A stretch of 16,455 nucleotides of DNA from Thermoplasmata archaeon (GCA_003649915.1 QMTG01000009.1:1-16455); one strand, 5' to 3'; positions 7,123 to 14,700 are shown, counted from the first letter of the stretch. Translations and numbers: made by a program. Notes: generated by a model from the sequence alone, not told the origin.

Positions 7123-7817
7123 CTCTCCCTCACCATATCCACAATATGCTCGACAATCATCTCATTTATTTTCTTGCCCAGTTCCGCGCTTGCCTTGGAC
7201 GGGTCGCCCCTGTAGCAGTTCGGAAAATAGCGCTCAAACTCTCTCACAACCTCGAACTTTGGATACTCAGGAACGTTTTCCCCAGGCAGTTTTTTATTCC
7301 ACTGCGGCATGATTGCTAAAACACGGGATGTTTCCAGCGTTCCAGCATGACCATCATCCTCAGGAACAAGTTTTCCCCTGTACATGTAGGCTATGTCGTA
7401 GTCGGAAAAAACCATTACTCTCACATCATGCCTTTCCACAACATCATAGGCTGCCTCACGGAGGGCAATCATGTGGCTTTGCCCTGCGTGCCCAGATATC
7501 ACCATGATCTTCTTGGCACCGTGTTGTACAAACCCCTCAATTATCTCGCGCATCAGCGCGCGCATAGTGTCAAAACTCAAAGATATCGTGCCCGGAAAGT
7601 TCTTTAGCGATTTGCAGACACCGTAGTTCACGGTGGGCGCAACAACTGCGCCTATGCGCTCAGCAACCTCCATAGCAATTTGCTCGGGCTGTATGGTATC
7701 GGTTGCAAGGGGTAAATGATTACCGTGCGCTTCCACAGCACCTACGGGTATTATTACGGGTCTGCCATCTTCCATTGCCTTCTTGAACTCCTCCATTGTC
7801 ATGTTTGCCATAATCAT
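7110..7817 (-). CDS. creatininase-family amidohydrolase (possibly ArfB-like deformylase)
   Basis: A 235-residue metal-dependent amidohydrolase of the creatininase fold (COG1402). Metal-site residues are visible: PVGAVEAHGNHLPLATD at 24-40 gives Glu29, His31 and Asp40; ISGHAG at 107-112 gives His110; DDGHAGTLETS at 154-164 gives His157 and Glu162. The family includes bacterial creatininase, MftE, and archaeal ArfB, the Fe(II) formamide hydrolase that opens the path to riboflavin and F420. Its size matches archaeal ArfB-type members better than creatininase (about 260). ArfB is a reasonable but unproven assignment. Start ATG 7817 has an ideal GGAGG eight bases upstream; Met3 and Met6 are less favoured. 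It overlaps rpiA by 13 bases and lies 37 bases after the radical SAM gene on the same strand. Confidence 0.85.
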   Translation of the reverse strand: MIMANMTMEEFKKAMEDGRPVIIPVGAVEAHGNHLPLATDTIQPEQIAMEVAERIGAVVAPTVNYGVCKSLKNFPGTISLSFDTMRALMREIIEGFVQHGAKKIMVISGHAGQSHMIALREAAYDVVERHDVRVMVFSDYDIAYMYRGKLVPEDDGHAGTLETSRVLAIMPQWNKKLPGENVPEYPKFEVVREFERYFPNCYRGDPSKASAELGKKINEMIVEHIVDMVRERWRI

Positions 7818-7854
7818 ATCTTATCCCTCCATGACGCAATTGCATAGAGTTATT

Positions 7855-9275
7855 TTAAGTTTGCATTTTCATGCTGTGAGCCATTCGCCTTACTCTTTCA
7901 AAACTTTTATTTGGTGGTCTTTTCATCACATAAGCGCTGTCTTCATCAAAACTCTCATCTATTGTCCCCTTCATAAGGCTATATAGGAAGTGCCTGCCAA
8001 TGTGTGCAACCACGCCCATAGAAGCATTCATTATCGCATCATACGCGCTTCTTGCATATGAGAACCTCTTCAGTATTCTGCTAGGCGAATAAGTGTTGTC
8101 GTACAATTCTGCAATTCCGTTTATCAATTGCTCTCTAGTCATATTTTTCGGCTCATACACAAGATGCTGTGCATTGTACTTTGCCCAATTATAGGTCAAT
8201 ATTCTACCCTCTGCATGATACTGGTCGAATATCCTTGTCCCAGGAAATGGTACAAGCATGCCATACAGTAAAATATCTATGTCTGTGTCATTTACAAACT
8301 CCTCCGTCCTCTTAAATATCTCTGGTGTGTCAGTATCAAAGCCGAATATGAAATTCCCACCTACAGATATTCCGTAATCGTGCATTTTTTTGACAAGCAG
8401 TTTGTACTTTTTGACCACATTCTGCCTCTTGTTTATGTATGCGAGCGTGCCTTCATCCACGCTCTCAAAACCAAACTGGAGGTGTATAGCACCAGCATCC
8501 GCAGAGAGCTTAATAAGGTCTTCATGTTCCACAATGTTCGTGCTACAGGCGCTCCACCACCTAATATCATACTCTTTGAGTATATTAAGCACCCTCGCAG
8601 TTTTATCGTGATCAGCCACCAAGTTTGTATTTGCAAGCCTTATAGGCATGATTCTGCGCAAGCACCACTTTTCTATCGTACCTCGAAGCACGCCCTCAGG
8701 CATATATCTATACTTGGATCCGCTGTACAATGTTGCAGTGCAGAATGCGCAATTGAACGGGCAGCCACGCATTGTTTCAATAAAAACCCTGAAATGGTAC
8801 AGATACTTGTTTGTTATTGAGAAATCGGGCACAACAAACCTTTCAGGCTCGACAATCCCCCAACATAAACTTTTTTCGGTGATCCCTCCTCATAGTCTCT
8901 TAGAAACTCGCGCCACATTCCCTCGCCTTCCCCAACCATTATCGTATGGGCGTTTTCAAGTGCCTCTTCTGGAAATAAAAAGGTGTGTATCCCACCGAGA
9001 ACTACGTATGCTCCACTCTCCATCGCTCTCCTAGCAATCTCATACGCCTTTGGCGCTGCTGATGTGTAAATTGACATGGCAACAATGTCTGAGTTCTGGA
9101 GGGCGGAATTGCTCACTCTTTCAAACCCGGTATTTATATACAAAGTTTTCCAGCGGCCAGGGGTCAATGCTTTCAATATTGGAACCCAGTATGGAGGGCA
9201 CATGATGTGGGATTTTTCCTCATCATTCATGGGGTGAATAAAGAGCACAGTTCCCCCATTATTGGCGGCACGCAT
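7855..9275 (-). pseudogene. B12-binding radical SAM enzyme, split by a one-base frameshift
   Basis: Two adjacent frames make one enzyme of about 473 residues. The first part (9275 to about 8860) is a cobalamin-binding domain: VLFIHPMNDEEKSH, SDIVAMSIYTSAAPKAYEIA, then VVLGGIHTFLFPEEAL and IMVGEGEGMWREFL. The second part (about 8856 to 7855) is a radical SAM barrel with the cluster motif RGCPFNCAFC, whose cysteine codons start at 8763, 8751 and 8742. The frames join at five G's (8857-8861). Adding one G gives KVYVGG-IVEPERFVVPDFS, the normal linker; without it the first frame ends at 8814 after 153 residues. Everything else is intact, so this is either a sequencing error or a very recent mutation. 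Such enzymes (COG1032, BchE-like) do methylations, ring formations or similar; the substrate cannot be told. ATG 9275 has no ribosome binding site and fits a leaderless start. Confidence 0.82.
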
Positions 9276-9299
9276 GCTTTTTAGTTTTTAATTTTTTGC

Positions 9300-9309
9300 T
9301 TAATATACT
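9300..9309 (-). promoter_or_regulatory. TATA-like box of the B12-radical SAM gene
   Basis: On the minus strand AGTATATTAA is centred about 29 bases before the ATG at 9275, with no ribosome binding site in between. This is the spacing of an archaeal leaderless promoter. It points away from purP, which has its own box at 9398-9404. Confidence 0.45.
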
Positions 9310-9397
9310 TTTTCATCATATATGAATGTGTGCCATCACATCAAGCAATGCTGTTATTGCGTATATTGAGTGATATGCTTGTCCACAACCGAAAGGG

Positions 9398-9404
9398 TTT
9401 AATA
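9398..9404 (+). promoter_or_regulatory. TATA-like box of purP
   Basis: TTTAATA is centred 25 bases before ATG 9426, again with no ribosome binding site, as in leaderless archaeal genes. This decides the purP start: the in-frame upstream extension from 9330 would have to cross the promoter. Confidence 0.5.
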
Positions 9405-9425
9405 GGATTACATTATCATTATTAC

Positions 9426-10502
9426 ATGGCTGCCGTTTCAAAGGAAGAGATAATGCGAATTGTGGAAGAATACGATAAAAAGGATATAAGAATTGCTACT
9501 GTGTGCTCCCACAGCAGTCTTCAGATTTTTCATGGTGCGCGGGTTGAGGGATTTAAGACAATAGGCATTGCCATTAGCAAGAAGCCTAGGTTTTACGATG
9601 CTTTCCCCCTGGCAAAGCCCGACGAGTTCATAATTGTGGACAGTTATGAGGAAATCATGGATATTGAGGACGAACTTATAGAAAGGAATGCTATTGTAGT
9701 CCCCCACGGCTCATTTGTTGAATACCTTGGTCACAAAAATTTCATGGAATTCAGGGTGCCGACGTTTGGAAATCGAAGGGTGCTGGAGTGGGAAAGTGAC
9801 AGGGATAAGGAAAGACTATGGCTGGAAAGTGCAGGGATAAAGATGCCGAGGAAGATTGAGAGCCCTGAGAAGATCAACTTTCCAGTGCTTGTCAAGTACG
9901 ATGGGGCTAAGGGGGGTAAGGGCTTTTTTATAGCAAAGGACTATGCAGAGTTTAAGATAGGCATAGATTATACAAAGAAATACACAATACAGGAGTACAT
10001 ACTTGGCACTAGATATTACCTGCACTACTTTTACTCGCCGATAGATAACTCCGGCTACAGGCTGAGCAGGGGAAGCCTATATCTCATGGGCATTGACCGC
10101 AGGGACGAATCAAACATAGATGAAATGTACAAGTTAGGCTCACAGGAGGAACTAAAGAAATACGGGCTTTTCCCGTCCTTTGTTGTAACGGGAAACGTTC
10201 CTGTGGTGATAAGGGAATCATTGCTAGAGAGAGTTTTTGAGATGGGGGCATCAGTGGTTGAAAAATCGTTTGAGTTATTTGGCGGCATGATTGGCCCTTT
10301 CTGCCTCGAAAGCATAGTCACGGATGAGTTAGAGTTCAGAGTTTTTGAAATATCGGCGCGTATTGTTGCGGGCACAAACCTTTACATTGGCGGCTCACCC
10401 TACACCGAGATGATTGAGAAGGACATGTCTATGGGGAGGAGGATTGCTAGGGAGATTAAAAACGCCATTGCCCTGAACATGCTCGATGAAATAATTAGTT
10501 AG
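9426..10502 (+). CDS. purP: 5-formaminoimidazole-4-carboxamide ribotide (FAICAR) synthetase PurP
   Basis: A 358-residue archaeal ATP-grasp enzyme that makes FAICAR from AICAR, formate and ATP, the next-to-last step of IMP synthesis, without folate. Visible features: IATVCSHSSLQIFHGARVEG (23-42) with the family His29, the ATP-grasp lid KYDGAKGGKG at 157-166, and the conserved end EFRVFEISARIVAGTNLY with GGSPYTEM. Methanocaldococcus PurP has 361 residues, so this is full length. The frame is open 32 codons further up to 9330, but ATG 9426 is chosen because the protein family begins there and a TATA-like box lies 25 bases upstream. It is followed after 10 bases by nep1, so the two likely form an operon, although their functions are unrelated apart from growth. 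Confidence 0.93.
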   Translation: MAAVSKEEIMRIVEEYDKKDIRIATVCSHSSLQIFHGARVEGFKTIGIAISKKPRFYDAFPLAKPDEFIIVDSYEEIMDIEDELIERNAIVVPHGSFVEYLGHKNFMEFRVPTFGNRRVLEWESDRDKERLWLESAGIKMPRKIESPEKINFPVLVKYDGAKGGKGFFIAKDYAEFKIGIDYTKKYTIQEYILGTRYYLHYFYSPIDNSGYRLSRGSLYLMGIDRRDESNIDEMYKLGSQEELKKYGLFPSFVVTGNVPVVIRESLLERVFEMGASVVEKSFELFGGMIGPFCLESIVTDELEFRVFEISARIVAGTNLYIGGSPYTEMIEKDMSMGRRIAREIKNAIALNMLDEIIS

Positions 10503-10512
10503 GTGTGATGAT

Positions 10513-11193
10513 ATGTTAACCATGCTCCTTGCCGACGCAGAGCTTGAAATCGTGCCTGAGAGGATAAGAGGGCATCCTGTGATTGCCAAGTATGCTAGAA
10601 AGAGAGGAAAGAAGACGAACAAAATACTCCTGGATAGTAGTTTCCATCATGCAGCCATGAAAGTGTTAGATGACTGGGAGCGCAGGGGAAGACCCGACAT
10701 TGTGCACATGTTCATGCTTTTATGCCTAGATTCCATACTGAACAAGGAGGGGATGCTGAAAACGCTTGTTTATACGAGGAATAGGGACCTGATCACTGTA
10801 AGCCCGAGAACTAAACTCCCAAAAGGGTATCACAGGTTTGTAGGGCTGATTGAAGACCTGTTTGAGAGGGAGATAATACCGAGTGAGAAGATGCCACTGC
10901 TTAGGCTTCGAAAAAACGTGGACTTTGGCAAATTAATGGTGGATATAAACGCGGACAGGGTTCTCGTGCTTTCCCCAAACGGTGAGAGGGTGAGTTTGTT
11001 TGAATATTTTAGCAATTACAGGGATTGTAAAAACATATGCTGCATTGTTGGCGGTTTTCCAAAGGGGGATTATTACAGCCCTGTATACGATTACGCCACC
11101 GATATTGTATCAATATACCCGGGCATGCTCACGGTGTGGACCGTTGTGAGCGAGGTTATAGTGGCGTATGAGGAGGCTGTGCTTAGGGCATAG
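10513..11193 (+). CDS. nep1: rRNA pseudouridine N1-methyltransferase Nep1 (Emg1)
   Basis: A 226-residue SPOUT-class (knotted) methyltransferase that converts one pseudouridine in the small-subunit rRNA (helix 35 region) to N1-methylpseudouridine with S-adenosylmethionine, and helps small-subunit assembly. Family motifs are LLADAELEIVPE (5-16), LLDSSFHHAAMK (39-50), RRGRPDIVH (57-65) and KGYHRFVGLIEDLF. The C-terminal SAM knot follows, with IVGGFPKGDYYS and later IYPGMLTVWTVVSEVIVAYE. Full length for archaeal Nep1. ATG 10513 is preceded by AGGTG at 10501-10505, seven bases away; a nearer ATG (10508) is out of frame. It lies 10 bases after purP. It ends only four bases from the end of the convergent hypB. 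Confidence 0.95.
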   Translation: MLTMLLADAELEIVPERIRGHPVIAKYARKRGKKTNKILLDSSFHHAAMKVLDDWERRGRPDIVHMFMLLCLDSILNKEGMLKTLVYTRNRDLITVSPRTKLPKGYHRFVGLIEDLFEREIIPSEKMPLLRLRKNVDFGKLMVDINADRVLVLSPNGERVSLFEYFSNYRDCKNICCIVGGFPKGDYYSPVYDYATDIVSIYPGMLTVWTVVSEVIVAYEEAVLRA

Positions 11194-11197
11194 GGGG

Positions 11198-11848
11198 CTA
11201 TTGCTTTCTGCCGAGCAGGTGTTCTATGAAGATGTCAATCCCTTTTCCACTCTTCGCATCCGTCATTATCATTTCTTTCCCTGTTATTCTCCTATAATCC
11301 TCTGCTATCCTCTCAATGCTCACCCCCATGAGATGTGCAAGGTCCACCTTGTTTAGTACGCCGATATCCGCAGTGCCAAAAATCACAGGATGCTTTCTGA
11401 CCATATCCTCTCCTTCGGTAACAGATACAACAACTACACGCTTTTCCGTGCCTAGGGGGAAGTCCGCAGGGCATACTAGGTTTCCAACGTTCTCTATGAA
11501 AAGCACATCTATAGCGCTTAGATCCATTTTTTCGAGGGCGTGGCTGATGTAGTGAGCATCAAGATGGCACTCCTTGCCAGTGTTTATGTTCTCGGCTACG
11601 AGCCCAGCGTGGCGAAAGATGCGATAATCATCATCACCTGCAACATCGCCTGCTATCGCACCAACACTGTATCCCATCTCGGCGAGCAGTTTGCTCGCCC
11701 TCAGTATCAAGGTGGTCTTCCCTGAGCCTATTGCGCCCATGATATCAAAAGCCCTGACTCCGTATTTCTCGAACAGTCTGCGGTTTTTTTCCGCCAGTTT
11801 TCTGTTAGCCTCAAACACGTCTGCGCCTACCGCCACTATCTCGTGCAT
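11198..11848 (-). CDS. hypB: hydrogenase maturation GTPase HypB
   Basis: A 216-residue G protein that delivers nickel to [NiFe]-hydrogenase precursors together with HypA. Walker A is GAIGSGKTT at 38-46; AGDVAGDDDYRI (66-77), GKECHLDAH (91-99), ENVGNLVCP (119-127) and the base motif NKVD are all present. Cys94, His95 and Cys126 match the nickel/zinc site of the G domain (Methanocaldococcus Cys95, His96, Cys127). There is no N-terminal His-rich stretch or CxxCGC motif, so it probably lacks the extra high-affinity nickel site, as in other archaea. ATG 11848 is preferred over TTG 11857, because a TATA-like box lies 28 bases upstream and no ribosome binding site is well placed. No other hyp gene is in the window. 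HypB can be confused with UreG, but HLDA and the metal site favour HypB. Confidence 0.93.
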   Translation of the reverse strand: MHEIVAVGADVFEANRKLAEKNRRLFEKYGVRAFDIMGAIGSGKTTLILRASKLLAEMGYSVGAIAGDVAGDDDYRIFRHAGLVAENINTGKECHLDAHYISHALEKMDLSAIDVLFIENVGNLVCPADFPLGTEKRVVVVSVTEGEDMVRKHPVIFGTADIGVLNKVDLAHLMGVSIERIAEDYRRITGKEMIMTDAKSGKGIDIFIEHLLGRKQ

Positions 11849-11871
11849 CCCGCCCAAATATTATGGCAGCG

Positions 11872-11880
11872 TATTAAATC
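11872..11880 (-). promoter_or_regulatory. TATA-like box of hypB
   Basis: GATTTAATA on the minus strand is centred 28 bases before ATG 11848, consistent with a leaderless transcript. It lies back to back with the LX box at 11901-11911. Confidence 0.45.
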
Positions 11881-11900
11881 TTTATTTGGTTCTCATCCCT

Positions 11901-11911
11901 TAAATTTATAT
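11901..11911 (+). promoter_or_regulatory. TATA-like box of the LX-pfdA-ftsY operon
   Basis: TAAATTTATAT ends 24 bases before ATG 11935, giving a probable leaderless transcript of the whole three-gene operon. It argues against the in-frame GTG at 11914 as the start of LX. Confidence 0.45.
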
Positions 11912-11934
11912 TCGTGCTTGCACTTAGGCAGGGC

Positions 11935-12186
11935 ATGAAGGCTTTCAGGGTGCACGGCGAGTTCAAAATGGGAGAAAGATGGCAGAAATTTTCAAAGGAA
12001 GTGGCCGCAAATAGTGAGGAAGACGCACTTGAGTACATATACTCAGTGTTTGGCAGCAGGCACAGAGTTAAGCGAAGGGATATCGTTATCAGGGAGGTTA
12101 GCAGTCTGGCGTTAGAAGACATTGAGGACCCGCTGGTAAAATATTTGGTTGAGAGGGAGGAGCATGGAGAAGGGAAGCGAGATTGA
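11935..12186 (+). CDS. rpl18a: large-subunit ribosomal protein LX (L20e/L18a)
   Basis: An 83-residue archaeal ribosomal protein, the counterpart of the eukaryotic eL20 (L18a) N-terminal part, on the surface of the 50S subunit. It starts MKAFRVHGEFKMGERWQKFS and continues with KEVAANSEEDALEYIYSVFG, then SRHRVKRRDIVIREV: a small beta-sheet domain with the basic patch RHRVKRR. Usual family length is about 75-85. ATG 11935 is chosen because the family begins there and because of the leaderless-type TATA box. The gene is followed by prefoldin alpha, whose ATG at 12164 lies 23 bases before the LX stop, and then ftsY. This order LX-pfdA-ftsY is conserved in many Euryarchaeota and supports the assignment. 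Confidence 0.92.
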   Translation: MKAFRVHGEFKMGERWQKFSKEVAANSEEDALEYIYSVFGSRHRVKRRDIVIREVSSLALEDIEDPLVKYLVEREEHGEGKRD

Positions 12187-12586
12187 GAGGTATGTTGTGG
12201 CTCTCGAAGCATATAAAGCGCAGGCAGAAGCGCTGGCAAAAGACCTTGAGGTTGTAAGGGCAAATATTGAAAATCTTATGCTTGCAAAGTTGACACTACA
12301 GAATTGTGCAAAGGCTGGAGAAAATAACGACATACTTATTCCAATCGGCGGCGCTGCTTATGTTAGGGGCGGGCTTAGGGATACAAAAACAGCCATTGTT
12401 TCCATAGGCAGTGGGGTATTTGTGGAGGAGAGCGTTGAGGATTGCGTAAAGAGATTAGATAAGAGGATAGAGGCTCTCAAAGAGGCGGAGAAGAGTGTGC
12501 AAGAGAAGATTAGGGCGCTTCAGAAAGAGGCGGAGAGAGTTTCTGCAAAGATTGAGGAGGTCTATCGTTCTGCAGGGGGACAGTAG
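12164..12586 (+). CDS. pfdA: prefoldin alpha subunit
   Basis: A 140-residue co-chaperone subunit. Two alpha subunits and four beta subunits form the jellyfish-shaped prefoldin that passes unfolded proteins to the thermosome. The N-terminal helix runs from about 5 to 47 (heptads YVVALEAYKAQAEALAKDLE). The beta hairpins are at about 55-95, with DILIPIGGAAYVRG and the VSIGSGVFVEES motif, and the C-terminal helix covers 97-135. Length is right for the family. ATG 12164 is preceded by GGGAGG four to nine bases upstream; an in-frame TTG at 12149 is less likely. It starts inside the end of LX and stops two bases before the ftsY start, so the three are tightly coupled. Confidence 0.93.
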   Translation: MEKGSEIERYVVALEAYKAQAEALAKDLEVVRANIENLMLAKLTLQNCAKAGENNDILIPIGGAAYVRGGLRDTKTAIVSIGSGVFVEESVEDCVKRLDKRIEALKEAEKSVQEKIRALQKEAERVSAKIEEVYRSAGGQ

Positions 12587-12588
12587 TA

Positions 12589-13494
12589 TTGGCTCTGTTC
12601 AGGAAAAAGATTGGTGTGGAATACGGCGAGGTTCTCGGTGATAAGGGGTATAGGATAAGGGAGAGCAAACTTGATTCCCTGTTGTGGGATATAGAGGTTG
12701 AACTTATACAGGCTGATGTGGCTCATGAGGTCATAACAGAGATTTTGAACGGTATCAGGGATGAAATACTTTCTGGCAAGATTAAAAGAGGAATCGCCCC
12801 AGAGAAGGCTGTAGAGTTTGTGATAAGAAACGAGATTTTAAGAATTCTTGGCAAGTATTCGGGAAAGTTCTTAGATATCGCATTACGCTTTCCGAGCCCC
12901 CGTGTTGTGCTCTTTGTGGGTGTTAATGGAACTGGAAAGACCACAACTATTGCAAAGGTTGCGTATTACCTGCAAAGGCATGGGTATTCATCAGTATTTG
13001 CCGCCTCAGATACATTTCGTGCAGGAGCCATTGAGCAAATAGAAGAGCACGGTAAAAGGCTTGGAATCAGGGTGATTAAGCACAGAGCAGGTGCAGACCC
13101 TGCGGCGGTGGCTTATGATGCTGTGGAGCATGCAAGGGCTAGGGGGAAAGACTTCGTGCTCATTGATACCGCTGGCAGGATGCAGACAAACCGCAACCTC
13201 ATGGACGAGTTGGCGAAGATAAAGAGGGTTGCGCGACCTCATATTACTGTATTTGTTGGGGATGCACTAACGGGCAATGATGCCGTGGAGCAGGCAAGAA
13301 TGTTCAACAACGCTATTGGCGTGGATGGAATAATACTGACCAAGTTGGATGCTGATGTTAAGGGCGGCGCAGTCCTTTCAATATCATGGGTAATCAAGAA
13401 ACCAATATTTTTTGTGAGCATTGGTCAAGAATACGAAGAGTTTATGGAGTTTAATCCCGACTGGATGGTTGATAAATTGCTTGGTGCAGGTTAG
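12589..13494 (+). CDS. ftsY: signal recognition particle receptor FtsY
   Basis: A 301-residue SRP GTPase that docks ribosome-SRP complexes at the membrane. An N domain (about 1-95) precedes the G domain: G1 GVNGTGKTTT at 111-120, the insertion-box region with ASDTFRAGAIEQ, G3 DTAGRM at 193-198, G4 TKLDAD at 251-256, and the closing GGAVLS plus FVSIGQEYEEF. As in other archaea there is only a very short basic lead (LFRKK) in place of the long acidic A domain of E. coli. The start is TTG 12589, two bases after the pfdA stop, with CAGGGGGA about nine bases upstream; no better ATG exists. Ffh (SRP54) is excluded by the lack of a C-terminal M domain. Its stop overlaps the convergent zinc-ribbon gene by four bases. 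Confidence 0.95.
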   Translation: MALFRKKIGVEYGEVLGDKGYRIRESKLDSLLWDIEVELIQADVAHEVITEILNGIRDEILSGKIKRGIAPEKAVEFVIRNEILRILGKYSGKFLDIALRFPSPRVVLFVGVNGTGKTTTIAKVAYYLQRHGYSSVFAASDTFRAGAIEQIEEHGKRLGIRVIKHRAGADPAAVAYDAVEHARARGKDFVLIDTAGRMQTNRNLMDELAKIKRVARPHITVFVGDALTGNDAVEQARMFNNAIGVDGIILTKLDADVKGGAVLSISWVIKKPIFFVSIGQEYEEFMEFNPDWMVDKLLGAG

Positions 13495-14105
13495 CCTGTT
13501 GGGAAGCAACTGGCCCTTGTTATTGATAGGTACAGGGATACTATTCCTAGAACACTTCCTATACCGTAGCCGAAGGATAAGATTGCACAGATTGATGACA
13601 GCACTGCCCAGAGATAACTTCCGTCCTTTGCCTTTTTTGCGCCTATAATCGAGATTATAGAAGATACTAGCATTATTATGGAAAAACTCAGCCTGAGCGC
13701 CCCTATATTTGTTGTTATTTCCTTAAATATCTCGCCATTTATTGTGGAATATAGAAAAAAGGACGCATAGAAAACTATTCCCAAAAACCCGGCCACTGCC
13801 AACAGCACCGCCACTGTCAATCTCAACTGCCTATCGCTCAACTGGTATCGCTTCTCAACATACTCTATCGGATGATAAGGGGGAGGATAATGAGGAAAGT
13901 ATACGGGCTGGGGAGGCACTTGCTGAGGGATCTGCGCTGATGCTTGTACGCCTTCATGCTCTGCCTTTTCCTTCTCTTCCGTCTTTTCAGATATTATGAG
14001 CGTAGAACCGCAGTTTGGGCACATTATCGGAAACTTTGCATTTTCCACATCAACCTTTATCTTTAGCCCGCAATCGGGACAATATGCATCCCGCAGTTTT
14101 ACCAT
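13491..14105 (-). CDS. zinc-ribbon membrane protein, unknown function
   Basis: A 204-residue protein that I cannot name. Residues 8-34 form a zinc ribbon with Cys9/Cys12 and Cys29/Cys32 (YCPDCG and MCPNCG). A charged stretch (40-52) and a Pro/Tyr-rich linker (60-80, with PQQVPPQPVYFPHYPPP) follow. Then come hydrophobic segments at about 96-119, 138-156 and 164-195, the last long enough for two helices. Without a signal peptide, the ribbon probably faces the cytoplasm. This layout (ribbon, Pro-rich linker, small DUF4190-like membrane domain) is common in archaea and in Gram-positive bacteria, generally without known role. ATG 14105 fits a leaderless transcript from a TATA-like box at 14128-14139. 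It follows guaAA by 31 bases and converges on ftsY, overlapping it by four bases. Confidence 0.75.
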   Translation of the reverse strand: MVKLRDAYCPDCGLKIKVDVENAKFPIMCPNCGSTLIISEKTEEKEKAEHEGVQASAQIPQQVPPQPVYFPHYPPPYHPIEYVEKRYQLSDRQLRLTVAVLLAVAGFLGIVFYASFFLYSTINGEIFKEITTNIGALRLSFSIIMLVSSIISIIGAKKAKDGSYLWAVLSSICAILSFGYGIGSVLGIVSLYLSITRASCFPTG

Positions 14106-14127
14106 GGCGTAGGTATTCTCAGTTCCG

Positions 14128-14139
14128 TATATTATTTTA
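14128..14139 (-). promoter_or_regulatory. TATA-like box of the zinc-ribbon gene
   Basis: A minus-strand TAAAATAATATA element centred about 28 bases before ATG 14105, overlapping the guaAA stop codon. No ribosome binding site precedes the ATG, so a separate leaderless transcript is likely even though guaAA is just upstream. Confidence 0.4.
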
Positions 14140-14700
14140 TCGCCTGACTACATCTAAAAAATTCTCAAATATCCTATATCCGTGCTCTGTGTGCTCAACC
14201 TCGGGGTGAAATTGAACCCCGTATATTGGCTTGCTTTTGTGCTTTATCGCCTGATATGCGCAGTTCTCGGAATGTGCAAGCCTGACAATGCACTCAGGCA
14301 GTACCTTTATCTCGTCATTGTGGGATTCCCACGCATTGAATTTGTTTGGCAGCCCGGCAAATAACTCATCCTCTTCATCCACAAATATCAGCGTTCTACC
14401 AAACTCGGGCACGTTGGCAGGCCCAGCACTTCCACCAAAGTGCACCGCAATGTACTGGCAGCCCACACATATTCCAAGGATTGGAATATCCAATTCGTCC
14501 AAATACTGGCTCGTGTTTCCAAGTTTTGCCTCCTCAAACGATATCCTAGGCGCACCCCCGGATAGAACAAGGGCATCAGAATCTATTTTTTCCAAAGGCG
14601 TAGTGTTTGGGACTATCTCAGCCTCAGCACCCAAATACTTGAGAACTCGCCACTCCCGATGGGTCCACTGGCCACCATTGTCCACAACGTAAACTTTCAT
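14137..14700 (-). CDS. guaAA: GMP synthase glutaminase subunit (subunit A)
   Basis: A 187-residue class I glutamine amidotransferase that releases ammonia from glutamine for GMP synthesis. In most archaea it is a separate chain from the ATP pyrophosphatase subunit, as here; that partner gene is not in the window. Catalytic residues are clear: nucleophile Cys78 in LGICVGCQ (75-82) and the His165/Glu167 pair in GVQFHPEVEHTE (161-172). The oxyanion-hole motif LSGGAPRI is at 46-53. ICVGCQ has Cys where many archaeal homologues have His (GICLGHQ), a tolerated position. Length is normal (about 185-190). ATG 14700 is preceded by GCGAG; a TATA-like box at 14749-14756 would give a leader of about 25 bases. 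It lies 158 bases after the prenyltransferase gene. Confidence 0.93.
   Translation of the reverse strand: MKVYVVDNGGQWTHREWRVLKYLGAEAEIVPNTTPLEKIDSDALVLSGGAPRISFEEAKLGNTSQYLDELDIPILGICVGCQYIAVHFGGSAGPANVPEFGRTLIFVDEEDELFAGLPNKFNAWESHNDEIKVLPECIVRLAHSENCAYQAIKHKSKPIYGVQFHPEVEHTEHGYRIFENFLDVVRR

Noticed and set aside
8814..8832. GTG 8832 as the start of an independent radical SAM protein
   Set aside because: The frame continues upstream with IVEPERFVVPDF, which completes the normal linker from the B12 domain, so the two parts belong to one gene with a frameshift.
9330..9425. N-terminal extension of PurP by 32 residues
   Set aside because: The extension does not resemble the family, which begins near MAAVSKEEI, and it would span the TATA-like box at 9398-9404.
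11914..11934. GTG 11914 as the start of LX
   Set aside because: The family begins with MKAFRVHG at 11935 and the TATA-like box lies too close to 11914.
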